Shown in pieces: positions 11,081 through 23,466 of a DNA stretch of 43,696 nucleotides; within the stretch, counting starts at the first letter, position 1; every line of letters starts with the position of its first letter. The notes beneath the pieces are model-generated. The model was not told where the DNA came from. It made no database searches and worked only from the letters and a program-made list of their open reading frames with translations. Source of the DNA: Nemertoderma westbladi. Its lineage: Eukaryota; Xenacoelomorpha; Nemertodermatida; Nemertodermatidae. The stretch covers positions 1 through 43,696 of the forward strand of contig JAUCBJ010001063.1 of NCBI GenBank assembly GCA_032718475.1, read 5' to 3'. Both the position numbers and the translations under genes were made by a program.

Positions 11081-12797
11081 CCAGTTGACCTAAAAACCTA
11101 TCTATTTTATTTTTAACTTGGTTAAACTTTTTATTTTTTTTTTTATATAATTTTATTATTAATGGAACTTTTATTCTAATAAAATAGCTTTCATCTTGAA
11201 CTTTTATTCTAAGAAAATGGAAAAAATACTTTTGTCTTTAATGCTGGCGCTATCTTGTATTTTTTGGACAATTTTTTTAAATATAGAACTTGTATTCATT
11301 CTACTGGTGAGCACCCTAATACATTTAAATATAAGATGCTTTAGGCATTACAATTACTAGTTACAACCCAGAAATTTATAAAGATTTACAATATGCTTTT
11401 ATAACAAACTCCATCGCATTCAATAATTACACTCAAGAGCTAACCACATCCCCACCCACCACCCTAAAATGTATTTAAGGGCTTTTTCAATTAGGCCGTT
11501 TAGTATTTTGGTGGTTCACCCAGCCATTGCATGGCTGGGTGAACCAGGGTTTGAAATTTAAAAGATCAAATTTAAAGTACATCTGGCAATGCCCCTAATG
11601 CTTTGCATATAATGTTTTAATTACTATAAAATATTTAATTACCCTTATTAGATGCTTAAGGCCAAAGATCTTATTGATCATGCTCAAAGATCATAAAAAT
11701 GACCCATTTGGGCAAATTGACTAAAACTGTGTATATCACCCAATAGCGAACCCGTTTCGACCAAAAAGTTACTAATTTTAAATCAATATCGCTCGTTTTG
11801 CCTTTTTGGTATATTATCGCCTACTTCCCAAAGGTGGCGATTCGCCTCTGATATTCGACTTGGCAGTCGGGGACCCGATTTTACGAAAATCCATTTATCT
11901 CGGCTTCCGCTGGGTATTTTTGAAAATTTAAAAAATTGACGAGCTCCTCTCGTTGTTTCCCATCGATTGGTGTTGTTAATTTCTATATTCCATCAAAAAA
12001 TCATTCTTAATTAGCGCTAATTGCTAATTACTGCATTTTTTAACGACTTATTAAATTTCCCCCATAACTCGAGAACTTCTTAATTTACGATTCCGGAACC
12101 GCTTCCGTTGGATAGATCTCGAGCCTCCCGACCATATCTCTTGTACATGTTTTTACTTTAAACGAATCCTTCCCGTAGTAATAGGCGAAAATAATATCGG
12201 CCAATCGGCGACCTTCGTTGGCCCCGTAGACCCCCTAGAATTAATTTTTTTCAATTTTTTATTGGGTCCGTCAAGCATAATTCGGGGGTAAGGAACATTT
12301 TGTAGTTTGTAACTTTTCCGAAATTCCCACTCCTTTTAGGTGTATTTCGCGAAAGATCAAAAAGATCGTGTTTGACCTTGGCCCGATCGAGACCCCCGCA
12401 TCGGATCGCTTAGAAAAAAGATGTGGCTGGAGTAAACCATATACCCCCTACGCGATCCAAGCGACGCCGTTTCCCCAGGTATAGCCAGTTTGGCTAAAAA
12501 CGAAATGTCCATTTTGGCGGGAAATTCAAATTTTTTAATTTTAAATCGCTTATAACTCGAGAACCGCCGGTCGGATCGGGCCCAAATTTTTTTTTAGACA
12601 ACTAATTAGGGGGGTATTGTGGGGTACCTGTATCGGCGTTTTCCCCCAATATGCTCCCTTATACCCTATCTCGGCCACCTCGTAAACTTTGGGTATTAAG
12701 GAGAAATTGTTAGAGGAGGCGAGGCAATGGTAGTGTTAGGTAGTGGTTAAAACCACCCGGCCTTTGGCCGGGACATGGTTTTTTCGCCTCTTCTCGT
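11081..12797 (+). repeat. Array unit 6 (type C)
   Basis: 1717 bp. Type C start as in unit 3. Its middle part (tgttgttaatttctat, tcaaaaaatcattc) is shared with unit 7, and its 3' end with unit 2. Confidence 0.9.
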
Positions 12798-14502
12798 CCA
12801 GTTGACCTAAAAACCTGATTTTACACTACCTATTTCTTCTTATTTTTAACTTAAATATTTTATACAATTTTTTTCATTCGAAACTTTTATTTTAATAAAA
12901 TTGCTTTCATCTTGAACCCTTTTATTTTAATAATATAGGTAGGTAGCTATCATCTATAATGCTAACTTGTATATTTTTATAAAAAAAATTTAAAACGGAA
13001 CTTGTATTCTTCATTCTACTGATGAAATCGCTAATGCATTTAAATATGGTGATCCAATTACCCGTTACAACAGATTTGTAGAACTATTTGCGATATGTAG
13101 CTTTTATAACAAACTCCATCGCATTCAATAATTACACTCAAGAGCTAACCACATCCCCACCCACCACCCTAAAATGTATTTAAGGGCTTTTTCAATTAGG
13201 CCGTTTAGTATTTTGGTGGTTCACCCAGCCATTGCATGGCTGGGTGAACCAGGGTTTGAAATTTAAAAGATAAAATTTAAAGTACATCTGACAATGCCCC
13301 TAATGCTTTGCATATAATATTTTATTTATTATAAAATATTTAATTAACCTTATTAGATGCTTAATGCCAAAGATCTTATTGATCATGCTCAAAGATCATA
13401 AAAATGACCCATTTGGGCAAATTGACTAAAATTGTGTATATCACCCAATAGCGAACCCGTTTCGACCATAAAGTTACTAATTTTAAATCAATATCGCTCG
13501 TTTTGCCTTTTTGGTATATTATCGCCTACTTCCTGAAGGTGGCCATTCGCCTCTGATATTCGACTTGGCAGTCGGGGACCCGATTTTACGAAAATCCATT
13601 TATCTCGGCTTCCGCTGGGTATTTTTGAAAATTTAAAAAATTGGCGAGCTCCTCTCGTTGTTTCCCATCGATTGGTGTTGTTAATTTCTATATTCCATCA
13701 AAAAATCATTCTTAATTAGCGCTAATTGCTAATTACTGCATTTTTTAACGACTTATTAAATTTCCCCCATAACTCGAGAACTTCTTAATTTACGATTCCG
13801 GGACCGCTTCCGTTGGGTAGATCTCGAGCCTCCCGACCATATCTCTTGTACATGTTTTTACTTTAAACGAATCCTTCCCATAGTAATAGGCGAAAACAAT
13901 ATCGGCCAATCGGCGACCTTCGTTGGCCCCGTAGACCCCCTAGAATTAATTTTTTTCAATTTTTTATTGGGTCCGTCAAGCATAATTCGGGGGTAAGGAA
14001 CATTTTGTAGTTTGTAACTTTTCCGAAATTCCCACTCCTTCTAGGTGTATTTCGCGAAAGATCAAAAAGATCGTGTTTGACCTTGGCCCGATCGAGACCC
14101 CCGCATCGGATCGCTTAGAAAAAAGATGTGGCTGGAGTAAACCATATACCCCCTACGCGATCCAAGCGTCGCCGTTTCCCCAGGTATTGCCAGTTTGGCT
14201 AAAAACGAAATGTCCATTTTGGCGGGAAATTCAAATTTTTTAATTTTAAATCGCTTATAACTCGAGAACCGCTGGTCGGATTGGGCCCAATTTTTTTTTT
14301 AGACAACTAAAAAGGGGGGTATTGTGGGGTACCTGTATCGGCGTTTTCCCCCAATATGCTCCCTTATACCCTATCTCGGCGTCCTCGTCAACTTTCTGTA
14401 TTAAGGAGAAATTGTTAGAGGAGGCGAGGCAATGGTAGTGTTAGGTAGTGGTTAAAACCACCCGGCCTTCGGCCGGGACATGGTTTTTTCGCCTCGTCTC
14501 GT
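12798..14502 (+). repeat. Array unit 7 (type A)
   Basis: 1705 bp. Type A start. The middle is like unit 6. The terminal part has its own variant (ggcgtcctcgtcaac). Confidence 0.9.
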
Positions 14503-16211
14503 CCAGTTGACCTAAAAACCTATCTATTTTTATTTTATTATTCTATTACTTTCATTTTTTTATACTATTTTTTTTAATATGGAACTTTTTTTTCTAATAA
14601 AATAGCTTTCATCTTGAACTTTTATTCTAAGAAGATAGAAAAAATACTTTTGTCTTTCACGCTAACTTGTATTTTTAATACAATTTTTTTTAATATGGAA
14701 CTTGTATTCATTCTACTGATGAGCACCCTAATACATTTATATATAAGATGCTTTAGGCATTCCAATTACTAGTTACAACCCAGAAATTTATAACGATTTA
14801 CAATATGCTTTTATAACAAACTCCATCGCATTCAATAATTACACTCAAGAGCTAACCACATCCCCACCCACCACCCTAAAATGTATTTAAGGGCTTTTTC
14901 AATTAGGCCGTTTAGTATTTTGGTGGTTCACCCAGCCATTGCATGGCTGGGTGAACCAGGGTTTGAAATTTAAAAGATAAAATTTAAAGTACATCGGGCA
15001 ATGCCCCTAATGCTTTGTATATAATATTTTAATTATTATATAATATTTAATTAACCTTATTAGATGCTTTAGGCCAAAGATCATATTGATCATGCTCAAA
15101 GATCATAAAAATGACCCATTTGGGCAAATTGACTAAAATTATGTATATCACCCAATAGCGAACCCGTTTCGACCAAAAAGTTACTAATTTTAAATCAATA
15201 TCACTCATTTTGCCTTTTTGGTATATTATCGCCTACTTCCTGAAGGTAGCCATTCGCCTGTGATATTCAACTTGGCAGGCAGGGACCCGATTTTACGAAA
15301 ATCCATTTATCTCCGCTTCCGCTGGGTCTTTTTGTAAATTTAAAAAATTGGCGAGCTCCTCTCGTTGTTTCCCATCGATTGGCTGCGTTAATTTCTATAT
15401 TCCATCAATTAATGCGTTCTTAATTAGCGCTAATTGCGAATTACTGCATTTTTTAACGACTCGTTAAATTTCCTCCATAACTCGAGAACTTCTTAATTTA
15501 CGATTCCGGGACCGCTTCCGTTGGATAGATCTCGAGCTTCCCGACCATATCTCTTGTACATGTTTTTACTTTAAACGAATCCTTCCCGTAGTAATAGGCG
15601 AAAATAATATCGGCCAATCAGCGACCTTCGTTGGCCCCGTAGACCCCCTAGAATTAATTTTTTTCAATTTTTTATTGGGTCCGTCAAGCATAATTCGGGG
15701 GTAAGGAACATTTTGTAGTTTGTAACTTTTCCGAAATTCCCACTCCTTCTAGGTATATTTCGCGAAAGATCAAAAAGATCGTGTTTGACCTTCGCCCGAT
15801 CGAGACCCCCGCATCGGATCGCTTAGAAAAAAGATGTGGCTGGAGTAAACCATATACCCCCTACGCGTTCCAAGCGTCGCCGTTTCCCCAGGTATTGCCA
15901 GTTTGGCTAAAAACGAAATGTCCATTTTGGCGGGAAATTCAAATTTTTTAATTTTAAATCGCTTATAACTCGAGAACCGCTGGTCGGATCGGGCCCAAAT
16001 TTTTTTTTAGACAACTAAAAAGGGGGGTATTGTGGGGTACCTGTATCGGCGTTTTCCTCCAATATGCTCCCTTATACCCTATCTCGGCCACACCGTACAC
16101 TTTGGATAAGTTGGGAGAAATTGTTAGAGGAGGCGAGGCAGAGGTAGTGTTAGGTAGTGGTTAAAACCACCCGGCCTTTGGCCGGGACATGGTTTTTTCG
16201 CCTCGTCTCGT
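14503..16211 (+). repeat. Array unit 8 (type B)
   Basis: 1709 bp. Almost identical to unit 4 although 6.8 kb away, with three different units between them. Confidence 0.9.
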
Positions 16212-17935
16212 CCAGTTGACCTAAAAACCTGATTTTACACTACCTATTTCTTCTTATTTTTAACTTTAATATTTTATACAATTTTTTTCATACGGAACTT
16301 TTATTTTAATAAAATTGCTTTCATCTTGAACCCTTTTATTTTAATAATATAGGTAGCTATCATCTATAATGCTAACTTGTATATTTTTATAAAAAAAATT
16401 TAAAACGGAACTTGTATTCTTCATTCTACTGATGAACTCGCTAATGCATTTAAATATGGTGATCCAATTACTCGTTACAACAGATTTGTAGAACTATTTG
16501 CGATATCTAGCTTTTATAACAAACTCCATCGCATTCAATAATTACACTCAAGAGCTAACCACATCCCCACCCACCACCCTAAAATGTATTTAAGGGCTTT
16601 TTCAATTAGGCCGTTTAATATTTTGGAGGTTCACCCAGCCATTTCATGGCTGGGTGAACCAGGGTTTGAAATTTAAAAGATAAAATTTAAAGTACATCAG
16701 GCAATGCCGCTAATGCTTTGCATATAATATTTTAATTATTATAAAATATTTAATTAACCTTATTAGATGCTTTAGGCCAACCTTATTAGATGCTTTAGGC
16801 CAAAGATCATATTGATCATGCTCAAAGATCATAAAAATGACCCATTTGGGCAAATTGACTGAAAGTGTGTATATCACCCAATAGCGAACCCATTTCGACC
16901 AAAAAGTTACTAATTTTAAATCAATATTGCTCGTTTTGCCTTTTTTGTATATTATGGCCTACTTCCCGAAGGTGGCCATTCGCCTCTTATATTCGACTTG
17001 CCAGTCCCTGACCCGATTTTACGAAAATCCATTTATCTCCGCTTCCGCTGGGTCTTTTTGAAAATTTAAAAAATTGACGAGCTCCTCTCATTGTTTCCCA
17101 TCGATTGGCAGCGTTAATTTCGATATTCCATCAATAAATCATTCTTAATTAGCGCTAATTACTAATTACTGCATTTTTTAACGACTAATTGATTTTCCTC
17201 CATAACTCGAGAAGATCTTAATTTACGATTCTGGGACCGCTTCCGTTTGATAGATCTCGAGCCTTCCGACCATTTCTCTTGTACATGTTTTTACTTTAAA
17301 CGATTCCTTCCCGTAGTAATAGGCGAAAATACTATCGGCCAATCGGCGACCTTCGTTGGCCCCGTAGACCCCCTAGAATTAATTTTTTTCAATTTTTTAT
17401 TGGGTCCGTCAAGCATAATTCGGGGGTAAGGAACATTTTGTAGTTTTTAACTTTTTCGAAATTCCCACTCCTTCTAGGTGTATTTCGCGAAAGATCGAAA
17501 AGATCGTGTTTGACCTTTGCCCGATCGAGCCCCCCGCTTCGGATCGCTTAGAAAAAAGTTATGGCTGGACTAACCCTTATACCCCCTACGCGATCCAAGT
17601 GTCGCCGTTTCCCCAGGTATAGCCAGTTTGTCTAAAAACGAAATGTCCATTTTGGCGGGAAATTCAAATTTTTTAATTTTAAATCGCTTATAACTCGAGA
17701 ACCGCTGCTCGGATCGGGCCCAATTTTTTTTTTAGACAACTAATTAGGGGGGTATTGTGGGGTACCTGTATCGGCGTTTTCCCCCAATATGCTCCCTTAT
17801 ACCCTATCTCGGCCACCTCGTAAACTTTCTGTATTAAGGAGAAATTGTTAGAGGAGGCGAGGCAATGGTAGTGTTAGGTAGTGGTTAAAACCACCCGGCC
17901 TTCGGCCGGGACATAGGTTTTTCGCCTCTTCTCGT
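16212..17935 (+). repeat. Array unit 9 (type A start, unit-3-like remainder)
   Basis: 1724 bp, the longest unit. It contains a private 23-bp tandem duplication (16758-16780 and 16781-16803). After a type A start it follows unit 3 from about 17000. The end hairpin is altered (acataggttttt). Confidence 0.9.
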
Positions 17936-19641
17936 CCAGTTGACCTAAAAACCTGATTTTTCACTACCTATTTTTTATTATTTTTAACTTGTATATTTTA
18001 TACAATTTTATTTTTCATACGGAACTTATATTTTAATAAAATTGCATTCATCTTGAACCCTTTTTATTTTAATAAAATAGGTAGCTATCATCTTTAATGC
18101 TAACTTTTATAATTTTATAAAAAAATATAAATATGGAACTTGTATTCTTCGTTCTACTGATGAACTCGCTAATGCATTTAAATATGGTGATCCAATTACT
18201 CGTTACAACAGATTTGTAGAACTATTTGCGATATGTAGCTTTTATAACAAACTCCATCGCATTCAATAATTACACTCAAGAGCTAACCACATCCCCACCC
18301 ACCACCCTAAAATGTATTCAAGGGCTTATTCAATTAGGCCGTTTAATATTTTGGAGGTTCACCCAGCCATTGCATGGCTGGGTGAACCAGGGTTTGAAAT
18401 TTAATAGATAAAATTTAAAGTACATCTGGCAATGCCCCTAATGCTTTGCATATAATATTTTAATTATTATTAAATATTTAATTAACCTTATTAGATGCTT
18501 TAGGCCAAAGATCATATTGATCATGCTCAAAGATCATAATAATGACCCATTTGGGCAAATTGACTGAAATTGTGTATATCACCCAATAGCGAACCCATTT
18601 CGACCAAAAAGTTACTAATTTTAAATCAATATCGCTCATTTTGCCTTTTTGGTATAATATCGCCTACTTCCTGAAGGTGGCCATTTGCCTCTGATATTCG
18701 ACTTGGCAGGCAGGGACCCGATTTTACGAAAATCCATTTATCTCAGCTTCCGCTGGGTCTTTTTGAAAATTTAAAAAATTGGCGAGCTCCTCTCATTGTT
18801 TCCCATCGATTGGCAGCATTAATTTCGATATTCCATCAATAAATCATTCTTAATTAGCGCTAATTACTAATTACTGCATTTTTTAACGACTAATTGATTT
18901 TCCTCTATAACTCGAGAACATCTTAATTTACGGTTCTGGGACCACTTCCGTTGGATAGATCTCGAGCCCCCCGACCATATCTCTTGTACATGTTTTTACT
19001 TTAAACGAATCCTTCCCGTAGTAATAGGCGAAAACAATATCGGCCAATCGGCGACCTTCGTTGGCCCCGTAGACCTCCTAGAATTAATTTTTTTCAATTT
19101 TTTATTGGGTCCGTCAAGCATAATTCGGGGGTAAGGAACATTTTGTAGTTTGTAACTTTTCCGAAATTCCCACTCCTTCTAGGTGTATTTTGCGAAAGAT
19201 CAAAAAGATCGTGTTTGACCTTGGCCCGATCGAGACCCCCGCATCGGATCGCTTAGAAAAAAGATGTGGCTGGAGTAAACCATATACCCCCTACGCGATC
19301 CAAGTGGCGCCGTTTCCCCAGGTATAGCCAGTTTGGCTAAAAACGAAATGTCCATTTTGGCGGGAAATTCAAATTTTTTAATTTTAAATCGCTTATAACT
19401 CGAGAACCGCTGGTCGGATCGGGCTCAAATTTTTTTTTAGTCAACTAAAAAGGGGGGTATTGTGGGGTACCTGTATCGGCGTTTTCCCCCAATATGCTCC
19501 CTTATACCCTATCTCGGCCACACCGTACACTTTGGATAAGTTGGGAGAAATTGTTAGAGGAGGCGAGGCAGAGGTAGTGTTAGGTAGTGGTTAAAACCAC
19601 CCGGCCTTCGGCCGGGACATGGTTTTTTCGCCTCGTCTCGT
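17936..19641 (+). repeat. Array unit 10 (type A, copy of unit 1)
   Basis: 1706 bp. Offset 15,403 bp from unit 1 and identical to it wherever compared. Followed by ccagt and then directly by methyltransferase coding sequence. Confidence 0.93.
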
Positions 19642-20469
19642 CCAGTCACGAAGATATGCAAAAGTACCTGGACAACAAACGATTCGGTAAAGACCACATA
19701 ACTATCTGGGAGAAGGTCTTCGGTCATGGATTTATGAGTCCAGGTGGTCTAGAGACCACCAAACCAGCGGTGAAACTGCTGGGATTACAGCAGGGATGGC
19801 GTGTCCTAGACATCGGCAGTGGAACTGGTGGGCCGGCTTTCTACAAGGCCGACACATACGGGGCCGATGTTCTGGGGATAGAGATCGCAAAGGATCCCTA
19901 CGAATTGGCCCTTGAGCGACTGGGCAACAACTTATCAGGTAGTGTTAAATTCCAACTAGGAAATGTTCTGGAAGTTGACTTCCCTCCTGATTCTTTTGAC
20001 GCCGTACTATCGCACAATTCCCTCGTATATTGCAGCCCTGACCAGAAACGGTCGGCATTGGATAAGATATTACAATGGCTAAAACCCGGGGGTGTTTTCT
20101 GTGTAACAGAGTACACTGCTGTTGAGGAAGTGAATTAGTCAGAAGATCTTCTTGAGGAACACCGGAAGCGGGGATACTGTAAAGTTTTCTCCTTTCAAGA
20201 ACAACGCGAAATATTTCGATTGGCTGGTTTTTTTTATAACAAACGAACTCGATTGGACACATCTTTTCGAAGAAGCTGTCGAAAATAATTATGAAACGAT
20301 ATTGAATAATAGCCAAACGTTTCTAGATTGTGGCATGTCAGCTGAGGCGTATAGACAAACAGTAGATGACTTCAAAAAGATGTTGGGACTGATACGTATT
20401 GGCCAATGGACATGGAGCTGTTTCCATGGCTGCAAGCCAGCAACGTCCTTGAGGACATTTAGTTTGTGA
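19642..20469 (+). pseudogene. Phosphoethanolamine-N-methyltransferase-like SAM methyltransferase, 5'-truncated and disabled
   Basis: The conceptual protein begins SSHEDMQKYLDNKRFG at the array border and reads as a class I SAM-dependent methyltransferase. The glycine-rich SAM loop LDIGSGTGG is encoded at 19806-19832, followed by GIEI (acidic end of strand 2), the SFDAVLSHNS region, and KPGG near the last strand. The GGLETTK stretch before the SAM loop is typical of the phosphoethanolamine methyltransferase family (phosphocholine synthesis). The frame is broken by TAG at 20136-20138, although homologous-looking sequence (LLEEHRKRGY) continues in the same frame. It then shifts by one base in an eight-T run at 20228-20235 and continues to GCKPA. 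The 5' part of the gene is absent: upstream is repeat array, whose open frame is fortuitous. No introns interrupt the remaining ~270 codons. It is probably a pseudogene. A homopolymer sequencing error could explain the shift, less easily the stop. Confidence 0.75.
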
Positions 20470-20484
20470 ATCATTGCTTTTATT

Positions 20485-20600
20485 ACAATGTCAACAACTT
20501 AACAGCGTTCTGGTGAATTACTCTTGACGCTGCAAAGTACCAACTTTGCAGCGTTGCGGCATATACAGACAGATATAGGACGGAACGCTGCAAAGTAATC
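20485..20600 (+). repeat. Partial copy of the 36.5-37.05 kb inverted-repeat element
   Basis: Matches the reverse complement of about 36948-37050: a terminal repeat (ttacaatgtcaac...cagcgttctggtgaatt), then a hairpin with 12-bp arms (20527-20538 and 20543-20554, core acgctgcaaagt), then taggacggaacgctgcaaagtaatc. It looks like one end of the element; the rest is missing. Confidence 0.75.
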
Positions 20601-20895
20601 CATAATTTAGTAATAATAAACTTCTAGAACACGTCTTGTGTATTCTCAATTGATAACAATTTTATGCTAAGAGTAACATTATTTACCGTACAGTTACAGT
20701 AACTATATTTGATTTCATAAAATAAATATGAATTTTATTAATATTCCTAAACATTAATATATTAAAGCTAAGAATAATTAAGAATTCAGAACGCCGTCTA
20801 CTATTATCGGCATGCTGCATTGAGGCTGTATTATTTATATCATATATACATATATATTGAGAATGCTGTGCCGGCTTGTCGACAAAATTGCGCAG

Positions 20896-21064
20896 CCACA
20901 ACTCCCTATCACCCATGACATACGCATATCATCCGCATACCATCATCCGCATCTTAAAGGCCAGTGTCCTTTAAGATGCATCTCAAAGTCATGGGCTTTC
21001 CACCATGCTTATTCACCCCATGATGCCGCCAAGGCATAAGAGTATGCACTGGTTGGTCCTCACA
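20896..21064 (+). repeat. Dispersed repeat, copy A (inverted relative to 40868-41022)
   Basis: Shares ccacaactccctatc, ccgcat, catctcaa, ccaccatgcttattc, gccaa-gcataag and ggtcctcac, in order, with the reverse complement of 40868-41022. The copies have diverged by substitutions and small indels. Nature unknown. Confidence 0.75.
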
Positions 21065-22324
21065 GCTGAAGCAATGTCCTGCAAAGCGGAGGCGGCTTTA
21101 TTCTAGTGTCGAGCTTGGGGGAACCAATGAGACACCTCCAATGTTACATAGTGTCTGGTTGGAGATGTGTGCATTGTACTTGGCAAAAAATGAACCTGAA
21201 GCGCTTTCATTGTTTTGGGTGGAATTTGTCCAATTAATTTAGTTGATAAATTAATGTAATGGGTTTACATGTTGTATAATTCCTCAATAATGTATTAACA
21301 AATTGATATTGCGAGTTAATAATATCATGAATCTCGCGAGTTTAATTAAATAAAGTAACAACCTACTGCTACGCCTCTAGCAGTTGTGCCGTGAGTTGAA
21401 TAATAAAGTCGCGTCTAAAATACATGTTATATCAGTGTGGAATACATTATTGAGTAAAAATACCAAATATATGCAAATGTATGCAAACATTATGCAATTG
21501 GCAGAAACGCTAAAGCTAAGAGTTGGGCTGAGTCACGCAGTCTGTGAGTATATGATGCAGATGGAGCGAGCCCATCCCACTAAACATCCGCCTGTCTCAG
21601 TAAATGTATTTAACCAGTTACACGATGCACTAATTATACTATATCGCCACGTCCCATACAATCTATACTGCATGTTAGTTACACTTAATTATACAGTATA
21701 ATAGAATCTTATATAAAGTATATTGTACATGTTGTAGTGTGTCATTGTGAAGTGTTATATAATTAATAGTAAGTATTGGTCTATTCTCCAATGCAATACA
21801 TTATTCAACTGTGTATAGATATATTATTTATAATTTGTATAAATTTTCCCAACCCTAAAGTGAGCAATTATATTGTACTGAGCACTACAAATAGTTGCAG
21901 ATCGAGAAGTTAAGAAAATTGGGTTGCGAAGAAAATCATGCATAATAAGTGAGGGAGGGAGCAAGGGTCTGTCTGAGAGTCGATACCGAATCTCGCGGTT
22001 TGGCTATTTAAAAAAAAATACAACAGAATCAAATCCGAAACAAAAAATAAAATATTAATTTTATTTAAGAAATTATTTACGACAATATAAGTATAATTTT
22101 CAAGGATTTATTTTTCCGAGGGAATTAAATGAAGTAGGTGTGTCACGGGTGCGTGAGCCAGGAAGTGGAGTTGGCATGGACCCTAGACCAGGGAGCGCAG
22201 CAGTGGAACCGGGGAGGTAGTCTTCTGGGGGTCATTCAAGTATTACCGCCATCATCATCACTTCCCTCAGGGTGGGTCCCTCGCCAACTGAATGTGACAG
22301 GCATCATATATTCATAATAATATG

Positions 22325-23466
22325 AACGAGTTATTAGATAACGAGTTATTAGAGAAAGAGTTATTAGTGAACGAGTTATTAGTGAGCGAGTTATTAAAGA
22401 ATGAGTTATTAGAGAACGAGTTATTAGAGAACTAGTTATTAGAGAACTGGTTATTAGATAACGAGTTATTAGTGAACGAGTTATTAGTGAACGAGTTATT
22501 AGATAACGAGTTATTCGTGAACGAGTTATTAGATAACGAGTTATTAGTGACCGAGTTATTAGAGAACGAGTTATTAGAGAACGAGTTATTAGAGAACTAG
22601 TTATTAGATAACGAGTTATTATATAACGGTTATTTGAGAACTAGTTATTAGATAACGAGTTATTAGAGAACGAGTTATTAGATAACTAGTTATTAGGTAA
22701 CGAATTATTATATAACGGTTAGTAGTGAACGACTTATTAGATAACGAGTTATTAGATAACGAGTTATTAGAGAACGAGTTATTAGAGAACGAGTTATTAG
22801 ATAACGAGTTATTAGATAACGAGTTATTAGATAACGAGTTATTAGAGAACTAGTTATTAGATAACGCGTTATTAGACAACGAGTTATTAGAGAACGAGTT
22901 ATTATAGAACGAGTTATTAGAGAACTAGTTATTAGATAACGTGTTATTAGATAACGAGTTATTAGATAACGAGTTATTAGATAACGAGTTATTAGAGAAC
23001 TAGTTACTAGATAACGAGTTATTAGATAACAAGTTATTATATAACGAGTTATTAGATAACAAGTTATTATATAACGAGTTATTAGAGAACTAGTTATTAG
23101 AGAACTAGTTATTAGATAACGAGTTATTAGAAAACGAGTTATTAGATAACGAGTTATTAGATAACGAGTTATTAGATAAAGAGTTATTAGAAAACGAGTT
23201 ATTAGATAACGAGTTATTAGATAACTAGTTATTAGAGAACTAGTTGTTAGAGAACGAGTTATTAGAGAACTAGTTATTAGAGAACGAGTTATTAGAGAAC
23301 TAGTTATTAGATAACGAGTTATTAGAGACTAGTTACTAGATAACGAGTTATTAGATAACAAGTTATTAAATAACGAGTTGTTAGAGAACTAGTTATTAGA
23401 GAACTAGTTATTAGATAACGAGTTATTAGAGAACGAGTTATTAGATAACGAGTTATAGATAACGAG
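22325..23466 (+). repeat. 15-bp minisatellite, block 1
   Basis: About 75 copies of gagttattagataac / gagttattagagaac with point variants (actagttattag, acaagttattatata). No spacers, so not a CRISPR array. It shares higher-order strings of variants with block 2. Confidence 0.95.

Larger units (their letters stand above)
2533..19646 (+). repeat. Ten-unit tandem array of a ~1.7-kb non-coding element
   Basis: Ten head-to-tail units of 1705-1724 bp, each starting ccagttgacctaaaaacct and ending ...ctcgt, followed by the first five bases of a further unit (ccagt, 19642-19646). No unit holds a substantial open frame. Each unit has a variable AT-rich first part of about 300 bp, a central hairpin with 15-bp arms, two copies of taactcgagaac, and a nested GC-rich hairpin about 30 bp before the end. 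By the first ~300 bp the order of types is A B C B B C A B A A. Similarity beyond that segment is high by eye, and best-matching partners change along a unit, the mark of unequal exchange or gene conversion. It may be a satellite or a non-autonomous element multiplied in tandem. I do not recognise the family. Confidence 0.95.
20470..22324. other. Gene-free DNA with dispersed inverted-repeat copies
   Basis: No recognisable gene. It contains the hairpin repeat at about 20485-20600 and the dispersed repeat at 20896-21064. A 105-codon open frame at 21384-21701 has no recognisable motif, and I do not call it. A GC-richer stretch at about 22136-22310 precedes the minisatellite. Confidence 0.5.

Noticed and set aside
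2823-18411. Short frames inside array units (2823-3008, 6974-7156, 17247-17429, 18226-18411)
   Set aside because: Each occurs in only two of ten units and is broken in the others, with no recognisable protein.
2533-19641. Identical terminal units as LTRs of a retrotransposon
   Set aside because: The interior consists of further copies of the same unit, with no gag or reverse-transcriptase frame, primer-binding site or polypurine tract.
19587-19641. ATG at 19587 as the start of the methyltransferase
   Set aside because: The first 18 residues are encoded by the array unit end and have no family similarity; the frame is fortuitous.
21384-21701. 105-codon plus-strand frame
   Set aside because: No recognisable domain and no promoter or poly(A) support; frames of this length occur by chance.
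22325-23466. Minisatellite as a CRISPR array
   Set aside because: The repeats are contiguous without spacers and the genome is eukaryotic.
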